From positions 1-64,000 of the forward strand of contig NZ_PGVE01000012.1 in NCBI RefSeq assembly GCF_002860255.1: 64,000 bases of DNA, written 5' to 3'. This document shows, piece by piece, positions 58,194 through 64,000 of the stretch (position 1 is its first letter; each line of letters begins with the position of its first letter). A program made the position numbers and the translations under genes. Below the pieces are notes generated by a model. It worked only from the letters and a program-made list of their open reading frames with translations, had not been told where the DNA came from and made no database searches. The DNA is from Neobacillus cucumis. GTDB taxonomy: Bacteria; Bacillota; Bacilli; Bacillales; Cytobacillaceae.

Positions 58194-58222
58194 TTGCAAT
58201 TTATGTTGATAAATGCTAAGAT
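58194..58222 (+). promoter_or_regulatory. csp promoter with long 5' leader
   Basis: TTGCAA (58194-58199), a 17-bp spacer and TAAGAT (58217-58222). Transcription would start near 58229, leaving a leader of about 115 bases, typical of cold-shock genes. Confidence 0.5.
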
Positions 58223-58312
58223 TAAGAAGAATTATTTTTGTTCGGTGTAAAGGATAGTATAAGATTAAACTTTTCGTCTTGATGATCACTGAGTGCAAGG
58301 ATAGTACCATAT

Positions 58313-58329
58313 TGTGTGCGAAGCACACA
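58313..58329 (+). promoter_or_regulatory. Hairpin just before the csp ribosome binding site
   Basis: TGTGTGC and GCACACA form a perfect 7-bp stem with a GAA loop, ending 2 bases before AGGAGG (58332-58337). It probably shapes temperature-dependent access to the start site. Confidence 0.55.
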
Positions 58330-58344
58330 GCAGGAGGAAACACA

Positions 58345-58545
58345 ATGGAAAATGGTAAAGTAAAATGGTTTAATGCAGAAAAAGGTTTCGGATTCATCGA
58401 GCGCGAAGGCGGAGACGATGTATTCGTTCACTTCTCAGCAATCCAAGGCGAAGGTTTCAAATCTTTAGATGAAGGTCAAGCTGTTACTTTTGACGTTGAA
58501 CAAGGTCAACGTGGACCACAAGCTTCTAACGTTCGTAAAGCTTAA
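58345..58545 (+). CDS. csp: Cold-shock protein, CspA/CspB family
   Basis: A 66-residue single cold-shock domain that binds single-stranded RNA and DNA and melts RNA structure. RNP1 (KGFGFIE) and RNP2 (VFVHFSAI) are present, as is the N-terminal [16 protein letters not shown] precedes ATG 58345; the longer frame starting at 58279 is untranslated leader. Which of the B. subtilis paralogues (CspB, CspC, CspD) it matches best cannot be decided by eye. Confidence 0.95.
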   Translation: MENGKVKWFNAEKGFGFIEREGGDDVFVHFSAIQGEGFKSLDEGQAVTFDVEQGQRGPQASNVRKA

Positions 58546-58560
58546 TATGCCATCAAATTA

Positions 58561-58592
58561 AAACGGACTCTATTTTAGAGTCTGTTTTTTTA
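58561..58592 (+). terminator. Terminator of csp
   Basis: AACGGACTCT and AGAGTCTGTT stem, then seven T. Confidence 0.85.
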
Positions 58593-58610
58593 TTTAGGAT
58601 CTGTTATTAT

Positions 58611-58870
58611 TCATTGTTGATTTTCTTGTAGGTATGAGAATTCATAGGCGAAGAATTTCCGGCTAATGTTATAGAGGAAGCTTAAGAAGCAGATATAAGC
58701 GTAGATATTCCGATTAACTACTCTAAATAAAACAAAATCCAAAGATTTCGATAATATAAACGAAAAAACTTCCTTTATTTTTAAGGAAATATGGATATTT
58801 CCCAACTTAAACGGAATTTTACCGTTTATTTTTCAAACACAATGAAATCAGCATTCAGTTACAACAGAGC
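58611..58870 (-). repeat. Dispersed ~260-bp noncoding repeat, copy 2
   Basis: The reverse complement aligns along its whole length with 15324-15580. A 64-codon frame on the minus strand (58611-58805) is open here but has stops in copy 1 and no ribosome binding site, so it is not a gene. The flanks differ between the two copies, which places the element borders near GCTCTGTT and CTCATACCTACAAG. Confidence 0.75.
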
Positions 58871-58892
58871 TATTAATTAAATAAACAAAAGA

Positions 58893-58925
58893 AAAACCCC
58901 ACTCACAAAATGAGTAGGGCACATG
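58893..58925 (-). terminator. Isolated terminator-like hairpin
   Basis: On the minus strand GCCCTACTC and GAGTGGGG pair, followed by TTTTTC. No gene clearly precedes it. 58926-59149 holds nothing else recognisable. Confidence 0.45.
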
Positions 58926-59149
58926 AAAACAAAAAGTAAATCAAATGGTAGACCAATTGTAACATACATTATGTAAATAACCTAATTTTTTTGATAAGAT
59001 AGCACAAATTCTTGGGAATTTGTAGATTAACAATTTAAAACCTCTGTGAATTATTAAGTATTTAAAAGGTATATGGCTTGGAAATATATTTGAATTATGG
59101 AAAAGCACCCAAAGTACAAAATTGTTTCATACTGGCATGGCTTTTTGAC

Positions 59150-59184
59150 TTAAAAAAGAGGTATGGTGAAAATCACCATACCTT
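59150..59184 (-). terminator. Terminator of xpt-pbuX
   Basis: On the minus strand AGGTATGGTGA and TCACCATACCT form a perfect 11-bp stem, then CTTTTTT. Confidence 0.85.
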
Positions 59185-59193
59185 ATATTGATG

Positions 59194-60497
59194 TTATGCC
59201 ACACTCTGTTTGGTATTAGTCGTTGTCTGTTCCTTTGGTTTCGCGACATGAAAGATAATATTTAATAAAATCGCTGTTAAACTTCCGGCAACAATTCCGT
59301 TGTTGGTTAGAATTTTAACACTTTCTGGCAGGGCATCAAATAAATTAGGTACTGCTGTAACCCCAAGACCGACTGCAACCGAGCAGGCAATAATTAAAAG
59401 GTTTTCTTGAGAAGAAAAATCTACTTTACTTAGCATTTTAATTCCAGAGGCAATTACCATTCCGAACATTGCAACCATTGCACCGCCAAGGACGGATGTT
59501 GGGATGACCGTTGTTAATGCAGCAATTTTAGGAACAAATCCAAGGAAAATTAAGATTCCCGCCATTGTGAAAATTACATTCTTCGACTTAACTCCGGAAA
59601 ACTGAACTAATCCAACATTTTGTGAGTAAGTAGTATAAGGGAAAGAGTTAAAAAGAGCGCCAATTACACTTGCAAGGCCTTCCGCGCGATATCCTTTTAC
59701 CAAATCCTGCTCAGTTAATTTCCTGCCTGTAATATCACTTAAGGCAAAATATACACCAGATGATTCTATCAAACTAACAATCGCTACTAATGTCATTGTA
59801 ATAATTGGTGCTAGTTCAAACGTTGGTACAGCAAAGTGTAATGGAGTAACCATATGGAACCATGATGCTTCACCAACTGCAGAAAAGTTTACCTTTCCTA
59901 AAAGGGCAGCGGCAAGGGTACCCGCAATCAATCCAAGTAAAATAGAGATCGAACGAATGAAGCCTTTAAAGAATCGATAGAGAACGATGATAAACAATAA
60001 CGTACCAAAAGCAAGGCAAAGATTTGTGACTGAACCAAAATCAGGGCTTCCTTGGCCACCTGCAACGTTATTCATTGCAACAGGAATAAGGGTGAGTCCA
60101 ATGATTGTTACGACAGAACCCGTTACAACAGGCGGGAAGAAGCGGACAAGCTTTCCAAAAAATGATGCAATTAGTATAACTATTATTCCTGATATTAATA
60201 TCGAACCATAGATCGCTGACAAGCCATACTGTCCGCCGATGGCAATGATTGGTCCAACTGCTGTAAATGTACAACCGAGAACAATCGGAAGACCTATGCC
60301 AAAATAACGATTTTGCCATACCTGAAGCAGGGTAGCGATCCCGCTTGTTAAAATATCAAGCGATACTAAATAAGCTAATTGTTTACTAGAAAAATGAAGG
60401 GCTCCACCGATAATTAGCGGGACGATGACAGCACCAGCGTACATTGCTAATACGTGTTGAATTCCTAAAGAAGCTGTTTTCCATGGACTTTGTTTCA

Positions 60498-60498
<1 letters not shown>
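59194..60498 (-). CDS. pbuX: Xanthine permease (NCS2 family)
   Basis: A 434-residue nucleobase:proton symporter with about 14 helices. Characteristic NCS2 blocks are ALVSLIESSGVYFALSDITGRKL (with the substrate Glu/Ser), GLASVIGALFNSFPYTTYSQNVGLVQFSGV and the N-terminal HVLAMYAGAVIVPLIIGGAL. Its ATG overlaps the xpt stop by one base, so uptake and salvage of xanthine are coupled and both obey the guanine riboswitch. Confidence 0.95.
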
Positions 60499-61300
<802 letters not shown>

Positions 61301-61319
61301 TATATTCTTTATGAATCAT

Positions 61320-61347
61320 ATTATAGCACGATAATAGAGGAAATCAA
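61320..61347 (-). promoter_or_regulatory. xpt promoter
   Basis: On the minus strand TTGATT (61342-61347), a 16-bp spacer and TATAAT (61320-61325), just ahead of the aptamer. Confidence 0.7.
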
Positions 61348-61361
61348 TCCTTTTTCAGTAA

Positions 61362-61403
61362 AAAACGAACATTCATTAAATAATTTTTCTTATTATTCGT
61401 CAA
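61362..61403. promoter_or_regulatory. Probable PurR PurBoxes
   Basis: AAAACGAACATT (61362-61373) matches AWWWCGAACWWT exactly. ATTATTCGTCAA (61392-61403) is a weaker inverted second box, 18 bases away, close to the usual spacing. In B. subtilis xpt-pbuX is under PurR too. Confidence 0.55.
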
Positions 61404-61526
61404 TTATAACCACTTTAGGGCATTTATCACCATAAGTAAAACAATGATTGAATAGTCATTCATTTTCGATTACTATAAAATTACAGATGTTTAGTCAGAA
61501 AATTCTAACGCTAAGGAGGGGCTTTT

Positions 61527-62525
61527 TTGAAAAAGACAATTCCTGAAAGCTGGTGGAGTCAGCTGCGATTACCAGTTATTTCTGCACCGATGTTTTTAGT
61601 CTCCGGGACGGAGCTTGTTAAAACGTGCTGTTTAAATGGTGTAATTGGCTCATTTCCTGCACCAAACGCGAGACCCATCGAGGTTTTAGACCAATGGATG
61701 GAACAGTTAAATAATGAGCTTCGAGAGGCTAGAGAAAAAGACCCTGATAGGAAGATTGCTCCATGGGCAATGAACATGGTAGTACATAGTTCATACAGCC
61801 GCCTGCAGGATGAACTAGATTTAATAAAGAAGTATAAGCCGCAATTAGTGATTACCTCCTTAGGAAGTCCGAAGCATGTGGTCGAAATCGTTCATGAATA
61901 TGGTGGACTTGTTTTTTCAGATGTAAGCGATTTGAAATTTGCAAAAAAGGCTGCGGAAGCGGGGGCCGACGGTCTAATTCTTGTAGCAAGCGGCGCAGGC
62001 GGGCATGCCGGTCAAATCAATAGTTTTGCCTTTGTTGATATGGTGCGTTCATTTTGGGATGGCATTATCATTCTTGCCGGTTCCATTTCAACTGGTAAAG
62101 GAATCTTAGCCGCTCAAGCCGCAGGTGCCGACCTTGCCTATATGGGGACGCGTTTTATCGCGGCAACTGAAAGTATGGCAAATGATGATTACAGAAGCAT
62201 GCTCGTGGATGCAACGCAGGAGGATTTAATCCTAACGGATGCTTTCTCCGGGGTGAGGGCAAATATGCTTATTCCTAGTATCAAAAAAGCTGGACTTGAT
62301 CCTGATAAATTGGTAAAGAAAGATCAAGTGAACTTCGATCATATGCAAAAGGATTCGAACGCCAAGGCTTGGAAGGATATTTGGTCTGCTGGTCATGGGG
62401 TGGGGGTCATTGACCGGATTGAATCCGCTGCCGATATTATCAACCGCTTAGAAATAGAATATAAAGAAGCACTTCAAAAGATTAATAGCTTTGCAGGCAA
62501 AATAACCAATGTGGGTGTTAAATAG
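61527..62525 (+). CDS. Nitronate monooxygenase / 2-nitropropane dioxygenase-like
   Basis: A 332-residue FMN enzyme of the nitronate monooxygenase family, which oxidises alkyl nitronates such as propionate-3-nitronate. The TIM barrel shows LPVISAPMFLVSG at the N-terminus, VASGAGGHAGQ (GGHxG motif with the catalytic-type His, near residue 155), ILAGSISTGKGILAAQAAGADLAYMGTRFIA and SAGHGVGVID. It starts with TTG 61527 behind AAGGAGGGG. Monocistronic. Confidence 0.88.
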   Translation: MKKTIPESWWSQLRLPVISAPMFLVSGTELVKTCCLNGVIGSFPAPNARPIEVLDQWMEQLNNELREAREKDPDRKIAPWAMNMVVHSSYSRLQDELDLIKKYKPQLVITSLGSPKHVVEIVHEYGGLVFSDVSDLKFAKKAAEAGADGLILVASGAGGHAGQINSFAFVDMVRSFWDGIIILAGSISTGKGILAAQAAGADLAYMGTRFIAATESMANDDYRSMLVDATQEDLILTDAFSGVRANMLIPSIKKAGLDPDKLVKKDQVNFDHMQKDSNAKAWKDIWSAGHGVGVIDRIESAADIINRLEIEYKEALQKINSFAGKITNVGVK

Positions 62526-62537
62526 GAAAACCTACTA

Positions 62538-62572
62538 AAAAAAGGAACCGAATGATTATACGGTTCCTTTTT
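62538..62572. terminator. Terminator overlapping a convergent coding end
   Basis: AAAGGAACCG and CGGTTCCTTT form a 10-bp stem; its right arm encodes the last codons of the minus-strand gene. Confidence 0.8.
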
Positions 62573-62876
62573 TCTGCTTCTTCTTATGAGGATCCTTTTT
62601 TGGTACGATATTCACCATTTTATAACCCGGTTTTACCTTCACCTTTTTTTTGCCATTTTCTGTGGTGACCTGATACAAAGTGTATTTACGCGGTTCAATC
62701 TCTAATTGATCAATTTTTTCGATGGTTTCTTTCCGAAAGTGTTTATGTATCTTTTTTATTTGTTTTTCTGGTTTTTCACCGTAAAAGAAATCATAAGCAT
62801 AAATAAAAATATAGATAAACACTGCACCGATAAGAAGGTAATAAAGGGATGAAGATATGACTGACAAGATAGACAT
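62556..62876 (-). CDS. Small single-span membrane protein
   Basis: About 106 residues: one N-terminal membrane span (YYLLIGAVFIYIFIYAYDFF) followed by a strongly basic cytoplasmic tail (KQIKKIHKHFRK, PHKKKQKK). No family recognised. The start is uncertain: ATG 62900 has no ribosome binding site, ATG 62876 touches AAAGG, and TTG 62867 has AAAGGA at 8 bases. The span is the same in all cases. Confidence 0.55.
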   Translation of the reverse strand: MSILSVISSSLYYLLIGAVFIYIFIYAYDFFYGEKPEKQIKKIHKHFRKETIEKIDQLEIEPRKYTLYQVTTENGKKKVKVKPGYKMVNIVPKKDPHKKKQKKGTV

Positions 62877-63018
62877 CCTTTCTATGAAGCCGGTGTACAT
62901 TATATAAAGGTATTATAACGAAAAAGTTGTAAATTAGAAATGATTTCATTCAACTATAGGAATAAGATATTGTAGGCAATATCCTTAGTACCAATAAAAG
63001 TTAGATAAAATTGTCCAT

Positions 63019-63048
63019 TTGCAGTGAACAAAAATATAAATATATGAT
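63019..63048 (+). promoter_or_regulatory. Possible kbl promoter
   Basis: TTGCAG (63019-63024), an 18-bp spacer and TATGAT (63043-63048). A weak hairpin with T run follows at 63105-63131, before the ribosome binding site. Confidence 0.4.
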
Positions 63049-63156
63049 AAAGTATACATTAGAAAGCCCTTACATACCAACATTTCAACTGATTCTCTAT
63101 GTCCATTCCATGAGGACAATTGTTTTTTTTCTTCAACTCATAAGGGGGAATATTTT

Positions 63157-64000
63157 ATGTCCAGCACGATTTTAGAATCCTTTTTAAAGGTAAATCTCGA
63201 AGAATTAAAGGAAAAAGGATTGTACAATGTCATCGATCCACTTGAGGGGCCAAATGGACCCATTATTCGTATCAATGGTAAGGAATTAATTAATCTGTCT
63301 TCTAACAATTATTTAGGTTTAGCAACAGATAAAAGATTAAAAGAAGCGGCCAGGGACGCGATTGATAAATACGGAGTCGGAGCAGGGGCTGTTCGTACCA
63401 TTAACGGAACGCTAAAACTACATGACGAGCTAGAAAAGAAATTGGCTGAATTTAAGCATACGGAGGCAGCTATTGCTTACCAATCAGGGTTCAATTGTAA
63501 TATGGCGGCTATTTCCGCTGTCATGGATGGAAATGATGCCATACTTTCAGATGAATTAAATCACGCCTCCATTATTGATGGCTGCAGGCTCTCAAAGGCG
63601 AAAATCATCCGATTTAAGCACTCCGATATGGAAGATTTACGTGCTAGAGCCCAAGAAGCCAAAGAATCTGGCCTGTATAACAAAATCATGGTGATTACGG
63701 ACGGCGTTTTTTCAATGGACGGTGATATTGCGCGATTACCGGAGATTGTTAAGATTGCTGAAGAATTTGATTTAATCACCTATGTAGATGATGCTCATGG
63801 ATCCGGTGTCCTTGGGGAAGGTGCAGGAACCGTTAAGCATTTCGGGCTCTCAGATAAAATTGATTTTCAAATCGGTACCTTATCGAAAGCAATTGGCGTT
63901 GTGGGCGGTTATGTAGCCGGCAAGAAAAATCTGATTGACTGGTTAAAGGTACGGAGCCGCCCGTTTCTTTTTTCCACCTCATTAACTCCAGCAGATGTGG
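63157..64000 (+). CDS. kbl: Glycine C-acetyltransferase (2-amino-3-ketobutyrate CoA ligase), 5' part
   Basis: First 281 codons of an alpha-oxoamine synthase; the gene runs off the right edge. [40 protein letters not shown] and [11 protein letters not shown] are class-II PLP motifs. [16 protein letters not shown] holds the PLP Asp and His, and [18 protein letters not shown] contains the Schiff-base lysine. The N-terminus fits Bacillus Kbl, which converts 2-amino-3-oxobutyrate and CoA to glycine and acetyl-CoA in threonine breakdown. BioF is the closest alternative, but no bio genes adjoin and no BirA site precedes it. GGGGGA upstream. Confidence 0.88.
   Translation, partial: MSSTILESFLKVNLEELKEKGLYNVIDPLEGPNGPIIRINGKELINLSSNNYLGLATDKRLKEAARDAIDKYGVGAGAVRTINGTLKLHDELEKKLAEFKHTEAAIAYQSGFNCNMAAISAVMDGNDAILSDELNHASIIDGCRLSKAKIIRFKHSDMEDLRARAQEAKESGLYNKIMVITDGVFSMDGDIARLPEIVKIAEEFDLITYVDDAHGSGVLGEGAGTVKHFGLSDKIDFQIGTLSKAIGVVGGYVAGKKNLIDWLKVRSRPFLFSTSLTPADV

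Noticed and set aside
58611..58805. 64-residue minus-strand ORF
   Set aside because: It lies in the dispersed repeat; the equivalent frame in copy 1 (15324-15580) has stops, and there is no ribosome binding site.
63105..63131. Terminator-like hairpin (TGTCC/GGACA plus T run) before kbl as an attenuator
   Set aside because: The stem is only 5 bp, and no leader peptide or riboswitch motif accompanies it.

Overview
The window is a low-GC, gene-dense chromosomal segment of an endospore-forming Bacillaceae (Bacillus/Neobacillus-type). The spore genes (yyaC, GerPF-like proteins, cotH with CotB-like coat proteins, a collagen-like protein), the T-box and guanine riboswitches, strong AAGGAGG ribosome binding sites, frequent TTG/GTG starts and B. 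subtilis-type operators (BirA, TreR, MhqR, Fur, PurR) all support this. No tRNA, IS, prophage or CRISPR was found. The first 18 bases match the 3' end of a 5S rRNA followed by a terminator, so the window appears to begin just after an rRNA operon.

Layout. 0-8.6 kb: YdeI-like protein, bioB under a BirA operator, a membrane protein with an HEIGH motif, an OYE-family flavin reductase, a proline-iminopeptidase-like hydrolase, an orphan KinA-like PAS kinase and an MFS pump. 8.7-13.7 kb: Ile T-box plus ilvA, yeeI (YebC/TACO1), ybaK-like deacylase, hypotheticals, and copy A of a small structured RNA. 13.8-20.2 kb: SET-domain protein, Gly/Met hexapeptide-repeat protein, a ~257-bp dispersed repeat, yyaC, GNAT, three tandem GerPF-like genes, SRAP (YedK/HMCES) and a homospermidine-synthase-like protein. 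20.2-24.3 kb: treP-treA-treR with a duplicated operator/cre region. 24.5-27.1 kb: copy B of the small RNA, GNAT, YuxK-like, DUF2500 and PAP2 proteins. 27.2-31.9 kb: spore-coat locus (cotH, three CotB-like genes, divergent collagen-like gene). 32-41 kb: ArsB-like permease, a noncanonical pyruvate kinase, dsdA, map, an MhqR-type quinone-resistance pair and a zinc-ribbon PrsW. 40.6-47 kb: GMC oxidoreductase with DUF1259, a Fur-boxed FTR1 iron permease plus lipoprotein, copC-copD, and an internally duplicated small protein. 47-52 kb: a 1218-aa GH18/deacetylase/glycosyltransferase fusion, a Thr-rich secreted protein and DUF3189. 52-64 kb: MFS pump, phnDCE with a fused double permease, an ABC-F remnant, a GerPF-like gene, csp, the second dispersed-repeat copy, guanine riboswitch-xpt-pbuX, nitronate monooxygenase and the start of kbl.

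How it fits together. Most units are short operons ended by clear intrinsic terminators, many of them shared by convergent genes. The strongest unexplained signals are noncoding. One is a two-copy ~90-100-nt RNA (11977-12062 minus, 24537-24636 plus) with identical unpaired blocks, compensatory stem changes, its own terminator and a -10 box at identical spacing. The other is a two-copy inverted noncoding repeat (15324-15580 and 58611-58870). Protein-level points of interest are the W-x3-E-x10-Y-x3-E repeat shared by the iron permease ectodomain and its partner lipoprotein, the coat locus where a CotH kinase sits with three CotB paralogues, and the three-enzyme polysaccharide protein.
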